Of a DNA stretch of 64,000 nucleotides, positions 16,842 through 25,008 are shown piece after piece. The translations under genes and the position numbers were made by a program. Position 1 is the stretch's first letter. The number at the start of each line of letters is the position of its first letter. Source of the stretch: Sulfobacillus thermosulfidooxidans (GTDB taxonomy: Bacteria; Bacillota; Sulfobacillia; Sulfobacillales; Sulfobacillaceae); contig NZ_LGRO01000001.1 in NCBI RefSeq assembly GCF_001280565.1, forward strand, positions 2,666,001-2,730,000, read 5' to 3'. A model generated the notes under the pieces. The model was not told where the DNA came from. It made no database searches and saw only the letters and a program-made list of their open reading frames with translations.

Positions 16842-17903
16842 ATGAAAGTGGTAAGCATCATCGGAGCCCGCCCACAATACATCAAGGCAGCCGTTGTTTC
16901 GCCGGTTCTGCGTCAATATGCTCAAGAAGTGCTTATTGATACGGGTCAGCATTACGACGAGAAATTATCTCAGATATTTTATGAGGGTCTGACCATTCCC
17001 CGTCCCGATTATGATTTGCACGTCGGATCAGGCACTCACGGCATTCAAACCGGAAAAATGCTCATGGCTCTAGATCCTATTTTAGAAAAAGAGCATCCAA
17101 ATTGGGTTGTTGTTTATGGAGATACCAATTCGACGTTAGCCGGAGCTTTGGCTGCGAGTAAACTCAATATTCCTGTTGCCCATATTGAAGCGGGGTTGCG
17201 AAGTTTCAACCGGGCTATGCCGGAAGAAATCAACCGGGTGTTAACAGACCATTTGGCATCCAAATTATATTGTCCCACCCAGCAGGCTGTAGAGAACTTG
17301 GCTCAAGAAGGCATTACTGAAGGCGTCGTGCTGTGCGGGGATGTTATGGATGTGTTATGGGACAAGACTCCAGATAATCCCGACGTATTGGCGCGTCTAA
17401 AACTGCCGTCAAAGTCCTTCGCCTTGGCCACAGTGCACCGGCAAGAAACCACAGATGACCCGGAAAAATTAAGGAACGTGTTAAAGGCACTCGGCGATTT
17501 GCCGTGGCCAGTTGTATTGCCTTTGCATCCAAGGACTCGGCAGCGCATCGAGCAGTTTCATTTGCAGGCGTTAATAGACGTCCCTCATCTCCAAATTATT
17601 GAACCCATTGGGTACCAAGATATGGTAACCTTGGAGCGGCATGCACAAGCCGTATTGACAGATTCCGGCGGCGTTCAACGAGAAGCGTGCCGGGCAGGGA
17701 CCCCCACCTATATTCTGCGCGATGAAACTGAGTGGACGGAACTTATTGAAAGCGGCCAAGCGGTGCTTTGTGGCACTCGTTACGAGCACATTCTTGATGC
17801 GGTGCAGCATCAGCGGGTTGGAAACCGGCCCACATTACCACTTGCGGATCCGGTAAGATGTATCGTAGAGGATTTGCAAAGGGGATATACTTCTCATGCG
17901 TGA
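16842..17903 (+). CDS. wbpI: UDP-sugar 2-epimerase (WbpI/WecB-like)
   Basis: A 353-residue non-hydrolysing UDP-GlcNAc 2-epimerase family protein. It opens with VVSIIGARPQYIKAA, has the active-site segments VYGDTNSTLAGALAA and HIEAGLRSFNR, and ends the core with DSGGVQREA. In this gene order it should invert C2 of UDP-2,3-diacetamido-glucuronic acid to give the mannuronic acid form, as WbpI does; a plain UDP-GlcNAc to UDP-ManNAc epimerase cannot be excluded. GGGTGGG precedes the ATG by about 7 bases. It overlaps the next gene by 8 bases. Confidence 0.87.
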   Translation: MKVVSIIGARPQYIKAAVVSPVLRQYAQEVLIDTGQHYDEKLSQIFYEGLTIPRPDYDLHVGSGTHGIQTGKMLMALDPILEKEHPNWVVVYGDTNSTLAGALAASKLNIPVAHIEAGLRSFNRAMPEEINRVLTDHLASKLYCPTQQAVENLAQEGITEGVVLCGDVMDVLWDKTPDNPDVLARLKLPSKSFALATVHRQETTDDPEKLRNVLKALGDLPWPVVLPLHPRTRQRIEQFHLQALIDVPHLQIIEPIGYQDMVTLERHAQAVLTDSGGVQREACRAGTPTYILRDETEWTELIESGQAVLCGTRYEHILDAVQHQRVGNRPTLPLADPVRCIVEDLQRGYTSHA

Positions 17904-19053
17904 ACATTTTTTACCTTATAACTTACCGGATTTAGGGCCGGAAGAAGAGGATGCTGTCATACAAGCCTTACGTAGCCATTGGATTAGCCGGGGACCTTTA
18001 ACCCAGAAATTTGAAGAAGAATTGTCTTCACAACTGCATGGAGAAACTGTTCTGGCATTAGCTTCGTGCACGGCGGGAATGCATTTAGCATTATTGGCTA
18101 ATGACATTGGGCCGGGCGATGAAGTGATTACCACGCCCTATACATTTGCCGCCTCGGTCAATGTGATTATTCATGCCGGAGCGACGCCGGTATTGGTTGA
18201 CATTGAAAAAGATACCGGGAATATCGATTTGGCCCTGGTTGAACAGGCTATCACGGAGAAAACTAAAGCCTTGTTACCCGTACATTATGCGGGACATGCT
18301 GTGGACATGCGGCAATTAAATCGCCTGCGTGATGTGTATCATCTGGTGGTGGTGGAAGATGCAGCCCATGCAATGGCCTCTTCGTATCAGGGGCAACCGA
18401 TAGGCACTTTTGGAAATTTCACTGCGTTTTCATTTTACGCCACCAAAAATCTGACAACAGGTGAGGGCGGGGCCTTGGTTGTGCCGGATCCGGAGTTAGC
18501 CGATAAAATTCGGATTTTATCCCTTCATGGCATGTCACGACACGCATGGAATCGCTACAGTGCGCAAGGGTCGTGGGTCTATCAAATCGAAGCGGCTGGC
18601 TTTAAATATAACATGACCGATTTGCAGGCCGCTTTAGGACTCGTGCAATTGCATAAGTTGACCCGCATGCAAAAACGCCGGCAAGATATTGCCAGACAAT
18701 TTGCGGAAGGATTGGCTGATTTACCTGTCATTTTGCCCATTGAAAAAGAATATGCCGGACATGCTTGGCACTTATACCCATTACGTCTTGTTACCGCTGC
18801 CTTGTCATTAAGTCGCGATCAGTTTATTGAAGAGCTAAAAATGCGCAATATCGGGGCGTCGGTCCATTTTATTCCCATTCATTTGCATCCATATTATCAA
18901 ATGCGGTATGGGTGGAAACCGGGACAATTTCCTAATGCAGAGCAGTTTTTTGAGGCGGAAGTTTCTCTCCCGTTATATCCGTCTATGAGCGATGACGATG
19001 TTAACGATGTCATTGAAGCTGTTCGGGATATTGTATTGAGTCATAGCCGCTGA
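17896..19053 (+). CDS. Sugar 4-aminotransferase (PglE/PseC-like, DegT family)
   Basis: A second, distinct PLP sugar aminotransferase of 385 residues. It has SCTAGMHLALLA for phosphate binding, VVEDAAHAMA with the PLP-binding Asp, and FSFYATKNLTTGEGG with Schiff-base Lys184. ATKNLTTGEGG is typical of enzymes that aminate C4 of 4-keto-6-deoxy-UDP-GlcNAc, such as PglE and ArnB. That is the product expected from the dehydratase at 10622, so the operon probably carries two sugar routes. AAAGGGGAT lies 10 bases before the ATG, and the gene overlaps the epimerase gene. Confidence 0.85.
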   Translation: MREHFLPYNLPDLGPEEEDAVIQALRSHWISRGPLTQKFEEELSSQLHGETVLALASCTAGMHLALLANDIGPGDEVITTPYTFAASVNVIIHAGATPVLVDIEKDTGNIDLALVEQAITEKTKALLPVHYAGHAVDMRQLNRLRDVYHLVVVEDAAHAMASSYQGQPIGTFGNFTAFSFYATKNLTTGEGGALVVPDPELADKIRILSLHGMSRHAWNRYSAQGSWVYQIEAAGFKYNMTDLQAALGLVQLHKLTRMQKRRQDIARQFAEGLADLPVILPIEKEYAGHAWHLYPLRLVTAALSLSRDQFIEELKMRNIGASVHFIPIHLHPYYQMRYGWKPGQFPNAEQFFEAEVSLPLYPSMSDDDVNDVIEAVRDIVLSHSR

Positions 19054-19054
19054 T

Positions 19055-19648
19055 ATGCGTTACATTAAACGTCTTTTTGATATCACGGTATCCTTCATCT
19101 TGTTGGTTGTTTTTAGTTGGCTTTTGGTGCTCATTGCCTTGTTGATTCGCCTGGATTCGCCGGGACCAGCGATCTTTGTGCAAACCCGCATTGGCAAAGA
19201 TGGACGACCGTTTCGCATGTGGAAATTTCGCACCATGTATTATGGAGCCGAGAAAAGATGGCAACCGCCGGCTCCTGAGGAAGCTCTGCATTACAAATTT
19301 CAAGATGAAGGGGATCTGCGCATTACTAAAATTGGACGATTTCTGCGTCGATCTTCTCTTGACGAGTTGCCCCAGCTTTTCAATGTCTTGGTGGGTCAGA
19401 TGTCCCTGGTCGGTCCACGGCCAGAAATTCCGGAAATGGTGGCATTATATCCGGCTTATGCGCATGAACGGCACCGCATGCGTCCTGGCATAACAGGATT
19501 AGCCCAGGTTATGGGACGGGGAGATTTAACGCTTGAAGAAAGCTTAAAATGGGATTTGGATTATTGTACACATTGGACATTCTGGCTGGATTTGGTCATT
19601 TTATGGAAAACGATGACGTCAGTATTGCGTCGTCAAGGCGCATATTAA
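19055..19648 (+). CDS. Small phosphoglycosyl transferase (PglC-like sugar transferase)
   Basis: A 197-residue monotopic enzyme that moves a sugar-1-phosphate from a UDP-sugar to undecaprenyl phosphate, the first membrane step of glycan assembly. One N-terminal hydrophobic hairpin (residues about 10-30) leads to the conserved core: KFRTM, SLDELPQLFNVL, and SLVGPRPEIPEM, which includes the PRP signature; the catalytic Asp-Glu pair is in SLDELPQ. The size matches PglC (about 200 residues) rather than the long WbaP type. It sits one base after the aminotransferase stop, so its substrate is likely the amino-dideoxy or diacetamido sugar made by this operon. Confidence 0.88.
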   Translation: MRYIKRLFDITVSFILLVVFSWLLVLIALLIRLDSPGPAIFVQTRIGKDGRPFRMWKFRTMYYGAEKRWQPPAPEEALHYKFQDEGDLRITKIGRFLRRSSLDELPQLFNVLVGQMSLVGPRPEIPEMVALYPAYAHERHRMRPGITGLAQVMGRGDLTLEESLKWDLDYCTHWTFWLDLVILWKTMTSVLRRQGAY

Positions 19649-19732
19649 AAAATATAGAGGAATTTTGGCACTTTATAGCGAATAAACTCTAAAAGCTGTG
19701 TTGACGTGTGGAAACAGTCGAATGGAGAAAGG

Positions 19733-20878
19733 ATGAGCGGTGTGGGGCGCCCCCGAGCCACATCAAGCCCGTCATGGTCAGTCATGACCTTGTCGGAAGT
19801 CACAGGATTACCCGTTTCTGTTATTTGGTCAGATTTGCAAAATGGCATTTTGTCGGGAACCATGATCCAGGGTAAGACAATCATTCGCTTAGAAGATCTC
19901 ATGGCATCGAAGCGGGACTCTTATCGATTGGTTGCAGAAAATCTGGGCAATACATCCCGGAAGGAACCGAAAGATGAAGATGATGGACCCACCCTCACGG
20001 TTCGACCTCCATTGTCCACTTCATGGAAAGCTGCTCACAGTGCCCTGTACCGAGGCGAAACGATTAAGGTATCCTTATACGATGTTTTACGCCAAGATCG
20101 ACTGCTATCCCATATCACCGCTCCTTCGCTATCGCCCGGCGTTATTGCGTTAAGCGGTTTTGCCGGACAAAAGGGAACACGTCCCGTCTACGTCATAGGT
20201 CCTCAGGCTCGTCTTGATCAGGAGTTAATTTCCTTGCGGTTACTGCCCCAAATTGTTTCAGCTTACCCGGTCGCGTTGCAAGCAGGCAAGCGCATTTTAT
20301 GGCAACTGCAAGAAAGTCCCCAGTATTTCAGTGATGTTCTCGCGCAATTAATTTTAGATTACGGGACGAAAATGATGGCCGCGCGCGTTGATGAGGCGTG
20401 GCACTACTATAAAAATCCCAGAGCAGCGCGCAAGTCTCATTGGGTTTATCGGCAAGATGGGACTTTGCGCACAGTGGGCGGCATTTTTTTCGCCTTGATC
20501 AAATCCGAGGGGTATTGGCATCCAGAAAAAGGGAGTGGATCGTCGGGCGCCGTGTTCCGGGGTGAAGTGTTGCCTATTTCGCCGAAAATTGTCCGCTGGG
20601 AAAACCGGGCGAAAGTTGAGGCGCGTGCTACGAAAGACATCGAGACCGATATTGCCATCGATCAAATCTATATCCCTAAAGCCTTTGAAATGCACCCACC
20701 ACGCGCGGCAAAAATAGAAAAAGCCCGCAACATGTCTGAGCAAGCCGCACCATTGTTGGTGAAACAATGGGATTTGGATAGCGAAGGTCGCCCAGCTTAC
20801 GTCTTACTCGATGGGTATATTCGCTATCTGGTTGCCAAAGAAAAACAGAGTAAGACGGTATCTGTTCGCATTATTTAG
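19733..20878 (+). CDS. Protein with HTH, PHAX-like RNA-binding segment and ParB-like C-terminus
   Basis: A 381-residue protein of unusual build. ATG 19733 follows GGAGAAAGG closely; GTG 19706 is a poorer start. Residues about 19-58 resemble a MerR/excisionase helix-turn-helix (TLSEVTGLPVSVIWSDLQNG). Residues about 100-186 are unassigned. Residues about 189-259 resemble the PHAX RNA-binding domain of eukaryotic snRNA export adaptors, ending in DGTLRTVGGIFFALIK, to be compared with the human motif RRRTPGGVFLNLLKN. Residues about 303-381 look like a ParB/sulfiredoxin-type domain (YVLLDGYIRYLVAKE). The parts suggest a nucleic-acid-binding protein; the PHAX match is from memory and needs a profile search. 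It lies 26 bases before the chromate-transporter gene. Confidence 0.65.
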   Translation: MSGVGRPRATSSPSWSVMTLSEVTGLPVSVIWSDLQNGILSGTMIQGKTIIRLEDLMASKRDSYRLVAENLGNTSRKEPKDEDDGPTLTVRPPLSTSWKAAHSALYRGETIKVSLYDVLRQDRLLSHITAPSLSPGVIALSGFAGQKGTRPVYVIGPQARLDQELISLRLLPQIVSAYPVALQAGKRILWQLQESPQYFSDVLAQLILDYGTKMMAARVDEAWHYYKNPRAARKSHWVYRQDGTLRTVGGIFFALIKSEGYWHPEKGSGSSGAVFRGEVLPISPKIVRWENRAKVEARATKDIETDIAIDQIYIPKAFEMHPPRAAKIEKARNMSEQAAPLLVKQWDLDSEGRPAYVLLDGYIRYLVAKEKQSKTVSVRII

Positions 20879-20905
20879 ATGCTATGACATCAAGGAGGCC
20901 ATGGT

Positions 20906-21439
20906 GTGGCTAAGTGGGTGCAGTTATTTTGGGGATTCTTTAAAGTTGGCATTTTGGGCTATGGGGGTGGGCCCGGTTCTATTTCCTTAATCCAGGCTAT
21001 CTCGGTGAACGGCTATCACTGGATGGACAATACGCAGTTTGCGGAAATGCTCGCTATCGGCAATGCTCTGCCCGGACCCATTGCCACAAAATTGGCTGCG
21101 GCCATTGGATGGCAGGTCGGCGGTGTGATGGGAGCCATCAGTGCCTTGGTGGGAGTGGTTTTGCCCTCTTTGGTCTTAATGTTGGGATTATATCAAGTGC
21201 TTCTGGCACACAAGTCTAATCCCTACGTAATTGGACTGATTCGCGGGGTCAAACCCATTGTGATTGTGTTACTGGTCTTATTGATTTTAGATTTAATTCC
21301 GGGAACTTTTCCGGCTCATCGCTACGTTATTCCTCTGGTGATTTTTATTCTGGGACTCGTCGCCATTAAAGAAATGAAAATTTCGCCGGTTTTAGTGATT
21401 ATTGGCTCAATGATTACCGGAGCCTTGTTGCTGCGCTGA
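20906..21439 (+). CDS. Half-size chromate transporter (ChrA family)
   Basis: A 177-residue membrane protein matching one half of ChrA. FKVGILGYGGGPGSISLIQ and NALPGPIATKLAAAIGW are the FGGP-like and PGP signatures of the family. Short ChrA proteins normally occur as adjacent pairs that form one transporter; here only one half is present, followed by a MerR gene. The partner may be elsewhere or this half may form a homodimer. Start is GTG 20906, 7 bases after AAGGAGG; the ATG at 20901 is in another frame. Actual transport of chromate is not shown by sequence. Confidence 0.82.
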   Translation: MAKWVQLFWGFFKVGILGYGGGPGSISLIQAISVNGYHWMDNTQFAEMLAIGNALPGPIATKLAAAIGWQVGGVMGAISALVGVVLPSLVLMLGLYQVLLAHKSNPYVIGLIRGVKPIVIVLLVLLILDLIPGTFPAHRYVIPLVIFILGLVAIKEMKISPVLVIIGSMITGALLLR

Positions 21440-21492
21440 AAAAAGCTATTTATTAGCCATCAGATATTCTCTAGTCAAACTATTACCTTTAC

Positions 21493-21521
21493 GTTAGAGT
21501 TATATTAAATTGCACTTTAAC
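21493..21521. promoter_or_regulatory. Possible MerR-type operator/promoter
   Basis: GTTAGAGT and ACTTTAAC form an inverted repeat with one mismatch around a 13-base AT-rich centre that contains TATATT. It lies about 30 bases before the MerR-type gene, where such regulators usually bind. The match is imperfect. Confidence 0.3.
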
Positions 21522-21551
21522 CTTAAGCACTCGGTGTGAGGTGATGAGTTC

Positions 21552-22013
21552 GTGGATATTCCTCATGAAATGCAAATTGGTGAATTAGCGCAACTGTGTC
21601 AGACCACAACGCGCACACTGCGCTATTACGAGGATGTGGGTTTAATTGAACCGATTAGACGGCTTGACGGAGGTTTTCGGGTGTATGATGGGCGCACCAT
21701 TCAACGCATTCGGCATATCCAGGAATTAAAAGAGTTGTTGGGCTGGTCTCTTGAGGAAATTCGGCAGGTCATCCAGGCTGAAGATGCTATTGAAAATCTT
21801 CGCACCCAATATCAAAGGTCTCATTCGCCCCAGGAACGATTAGAGGTATTAGCACGTGCAGCCATTGTGGTCCAAGGTGAGCTGGAATTAGTGAATGAAC
21901 GCATGAACCGGCTTGGTGAGATGAAACAAGCCCTCGAACAAAAGCTACTGCGATATGACCAATTATCCCAAGATCTCAAACAACAAATCAAAGATCACCG
22001 GAGCGAATCATGA
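21552..22013 (+). CDS. MerR family transcriptional regulator
   Basis: A 153-residue regulator. The N-terminal winged helix is clear: MQIGELAQLCQTTTRTLRYY, then EPIRRLDGGFRVYDGRTIQRIRHIQ. The C-terminal half is a long dimerisation helix with no metal-binding cysteines, so a drug-like ligand is more likely than a metal. GTG 21552 is 6 bases after AGGTGAT. Its stop overlaps the start of the MFS exporter gene (ATGA), so it probably controls that exporter, as is common for MerR/MFS pairs. Confidence 0.87.
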   Translation: MDIPHEMQIGELAQLCQTTTRTLRYYEDVGLIEPIRRLDGGFRVYDGRTIQRIRHIQELKELLGWSLEEIRQVIQAEDAIENLRTQYQRSHSPQERLEVLARAAIVVQGELELVNERMNRLGEMKQALEQKLLRYDQLSQDLKQQIKDHRSES

Positions 22014-23488
22014 CGGCGAGAAAATACGCCGTGTTAGCGGTAACGAGTTTAGGGGCACTGCTTTCTGCATTGAATTTCAGCACGCTGATTATTGCGTTGC
22101 CCGATCTTATCCGCAGTTTGTCGATCTCACTATTATCGGCCATGTGGATCATGATGGCTTATATGGTGGCCCAAACCGTCATCGTGTTGATGGCAGGAAG
22201 TTTAGCGGACCGCTTTGGCCGCCGACGCCTGTATATTTTAGGCATGCTTATTTTTACCGTAGTCTCTTTGATCGCGGGCTTCGTGCATTCGGCTCCATGG
22301 CTCATCGCTTTAAGAGTCTTGCAAGGAACGGGTGGAGCCATGTTAATGGCGAATAGCGCGGCGATTGTGGCTGATGCCTTTGACCCTCACGAATTAGGCC
22401 GTGCGCTCGGCATTAATGTGATGGTTGTGGCTGTGGGCCAAATTATTGGTCCCGTGTTAGGGGGATGGCTGACGACGGATTACGGCTGGCAATGGACGTT
22501 TTGGTTTAATGTGCCCTTTGGGATTATAGCGGTATTTTTTGCCGTAAAAGTGTTAGGCTTATCCTTCCAGCCTATGAAATCGCCTGCCCAATCGTTCGAT
22601 GCTTTAGGGGTGGTCAGCTATGTTCTGGCTGTGAGTGGTTTATTGATCGCGCTCACGTGGGGATCTATCAAACATTGGGATCAATGGGCTGTCTATCTTG
22701 GCTTTATAGCTTTTGTCATCTTCATGCCCGTATTTCTTTGGAACGAAATGCGTGCCAAAGAACCTATTTTACATTTGAGCTTGTTTAAAAACCGTACCTT
22801 TGGTTTTGGCAACATCTCTGCTGCCCTTTTAGCCATATCGCGTATGGCGATTTTGTTTTTGCTCATCTTTTATTTTCAGGGCCCGAAAGGTGATAGTGCC
22901 CTTAAGGCCGGGATTTTGTCTATTCCTTTAGCAGCGGGGATGCTGGTTTTCGCCCCGATTTCGGGCTGGATGGCGGATTTTTTGGGGGCATTGCTGCCCA
23001 CCACGTTAGGAACGGTCTTGACTGTCGTAGGCTTAGTGGGTCTAGGCTTAGATATCCAGGTACAAACCCCGTACTGGCAGCTGGCCTTGTGGATGATCAT
23101 AGCTGGCATTGGCTCAGGCCTTTTTAATTCGCCGAATACCAGCAATATCATGAACGCGGCCGGGGTCAACAGGCGGGGAGAAGCCTCCGGCATCAGGTCA
23201 TTGACCACCAATACCGGTATGCTTGTTTCCGTAGCTTTTTCCCTCGTGTTGGTTACTCAAAGCATTCCAAAATCCGCTATGTTAGCAATCTTTGCCGGAA
23301 CTGTCCGCGGCATTCCCCCGCATGAAGCCCGGGGATCCATTGCCGGATTTATTGAGGGGCTCCACCTGGCATTTTTGGTCATGGCATTTATTGCTTTATT
23401 GGCTACCGTCTTGTCTATTCTTCGTGCCGACTCCGTGAGACTGCACCCTTCCCGGTCGTTGGATTCGATCAAACATACGGGCCCTTGA
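22010..23488 (+). CDS. MFS drug-resistance transporter, DHA2 (14-helix) type
   Basis: A 492-residue carrier with about fourteen hydrophobic segments, the length and pattern of EmrB/QacA-type proton antiporters. GSLADRFGRRRLY is the A motif in the loop after helix 2. LRVLQGTGGAMLMANSAAIV and GQIIGPVLGGWL are the B and C motifs, the latter typical of antiporters. It should export toxic organic compounds at the cytoplasmic membrane. Translation is coupled to the MerR gene through the ATGA overlap. The substrate is not known. Confidence 0.88.
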   Translation: MTARKYAVLAVTSLGALLSALNFSTLIIALPDLIRSLSISLLSAMWIMMAYMVAQTVIVLMAGSLADRFGRRRLYILGMLIFTVVSLIAGFVHSAPWLIALRVLQGTGGAMLMANSAAIVADAFDPHELGRALGINVMVVAVGQIIGPVLGGWLTTDYGWQWTFWFNVPFGIIAVFFAVKVLGLSFQPMKSPAQSFDALGVVSYVLAVSGLLIALTWGSIKHWDQWAVYLGFIAFVIFMPVFLWNEMRAKEPILHLSLFKNRTFGFGNISAALLAISRMAILFLLIFYFQGPKGDSALKAGILSIPLAAGMLVFAPISGWMADFLGALLPTTLGTVLTVVGLVGLGLDIQVQTPYWQLALWMIIAGIGSGLFNSPNTSNIMNAAGVNRRGEASGIRSLTTNTGMLVSVAFSLVLVTQSIPKSAMLAIFAGTVRGIPPHEARGSIAGFIEGLHLAFLVMAFIALLATVLSILRADSVRLHPSRSLDSIKHTGP

Positions 23489-23928
23489 GGTCTCGCTATC
23501 TCTTCATAGACCCATGGCATTTTGATTTTATATTTGACATGAACCGGACAACTGGTTGTGAATAAAATTTCATCAGGACATGCAAATTTATCATTCTAAA
23601 CTAGGCTTGGTCTAGGATATAGTAAACATATCTTAAATATTTCATCGTGTGGCGAGGATTTGCATTAGATATGACATCAACGATACAGAAGTACGTCCTT
23701 AAAGTGGAGGTGACATGAAATTCACGATAAAATAGGATATTAAACGAAAAACACACAAAATGCAATCAAACCTTTGTTCATCCGGCTGAATTCGCGCGAT
23801 TCTTACTGTCGGAATAATCGGGAGTATGCTATACTAAATTCAACCTGAAGCACCTTCCCTACGAATTTCTCCTTTCCCACTTATCTCTGCCGGTCTCTGT
23901 TTTCGTTCCCATGAACGGAGGGATGACC
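23489..23928. other. 440-base intergenic region before the sporulation operon
   Basis: No gene is supported here. It contains an extended -10 promoter candidate at 23827-23835 and a seven-codon-length frame with a GGAGGTGA site (23715-23735). A CTAGG direct repeat (about 23601-23616) is the only other visible pattern. Base composition is noticeably more AT-rich than in the flanking genes, as expected of a regulatory region. Confidence 0.5.
23827..23835 (+). promoter_or_regulatory. Extended -10 promoter candidate before yhbH-spoVR-prkA
   Basis: TGCTATACT fits TGnTATAmT and lies about 95 bases before the first start codon. It is preceded by GTCGGAATAATCGGGAG, almost the same block as the one before the promoter at 10551. 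The -35 position has no TTGACA. Confidence 0.5.
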
Positions 23929-24969
23929 ATGGATCTCTATGACCACAAAGGCGAACTGGATCGCCAATGGTATTTAAGGAAACTGAGTCAAGCGATTAAG
24001 GCAAAATTGCCAGAACTGATTACGCAAGAAGCCGTGATGGGAAGTGCGCCAGATCAACGCATTCGTGTCGCGGTTCGGAAACTGGAAGAACCCGATTTTC
24101 GTTACCAGCCCCAGGGATCCGCCGGACAAGGCAATGGTCTTGGACCCGGTCAAGAGGGCGGGGACGATGTGGTCTGGATTGAATTGACCACAGAAGAAAT
24201 CATGGATTTGCTGCTTGAGGATTTAAAACTCCCCCGGTTAGATGACAAGCCACGAGGTGTGTTACATGGGGAAGAAGATCGCTATGACGACATCTCAACA
24301 CACGGACCGTGGTCTAATATCGATAAACGGCGGAGCCTCTATCAAGCGGCCAAGCAAGGCCGCGATTATTTAACCCAGGATGACTTGCGTTACCGGAGTT
24401 GGCGTACGTATCCCAAGCCGGTCACCGCTGCGGTGATTACTCTCGTTCGTGATGCGTCGGGCTCTATGGACGAATCTAAACGCTATCTTTCCAAATCGGC
24501 CGCGTGGTGGCTTGTTCAATGGATTCGCCGTCAATACCGTTACGCCGAAATTCGGTATTTCTTGCATACAACCGTGCCGGTAGAAGTGGATGAAAAAGAT
24601 TTTTTCAACCGAGAAATTACTGGGGGAACCGCGATTTTATCGACCTATCAAACGATTTTGCAATTGTGGGATCATGATTTTCCTCATGAGGATTGGAATC
24701 GGTATTTATTACATTTTTCTGATGGTGATATTTGGTCAGATTACGGCCGGGAACTCATAGAAATTATTCAGACCCTGTTATCCACCTCATCGCTGTTGGG
24801 GTATTTCGAAGTGGAAGGACACAAAGGCGTATCGCCCCTGTGGTCTTTGTTCCGCAAGAGCGCCGAACTCGGCGGTCATTTTCATCCGGCCATGCGGATG
24901 GCCAAGATTGATAGCAAGGAGCATATTCTTCCCGCGATTCGCGCTGTCATCGATGGCCATGGCAGCTAA
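23929..24969 (+). CDS. yhbH: DUF444 family protein, YhbH/YeaH type
   Basis: A 346-residue soluble protein of the YhbH (Bacillus sporulation) and YeaH (enterobacterial) family. The N-terminal half is charged with a Gly-rich linker. From residue about 165 a von Willebrand A-like domain appears, with the MIDAS-type motif DASGSM (175-180) and GGTAILSTYQTI later, suggesting metal-dependent protein binding. The ATG at 23929 is 7 bases after GGAGG; earlier ATGs at 23911 and 23923 overlap that site. The gene heads an operon with spoVR and prkA, a linkage widely kept in bacteria and tied to stress or sporulation. Its biochemical role is not established. Confidence 0.9.
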   Translation: MDLYDHKGELDRQWYLRKLSQAIKAKLPELITQEAVMGSAPDQRIRVAVRKLEEPDFRYQPQGSAGQGNGLGPGQEGGDDVVWIELTTEEIMDLLLEDLKLPRLDDKPRGVLHGEEDRYDDISTHGPWSNIDKRRSLYQAAKQGRDYLTQDDLRYRSWRTYPKPVTAAVITLVRDASGSMDESKRYLSKSAAWWLVQWIRRQYRYAEIRYFLHTTVPVEVDEKDFFNREITGGTAILSTYQTILQLWDHDFPHEDWNRYLLHFSDGDIWSDYGRELIEIIQTLLSTSSLLGYFEVEGHKGVSPLWSLFRKSAELGGHFHPAMRMAKIDSKEHILPAIRAVIDGHGS

Positions 24970-25008
24970 GAGCATGTTTTTGGTGTCAAGGACCTGGAGG
25001 TGATAACA

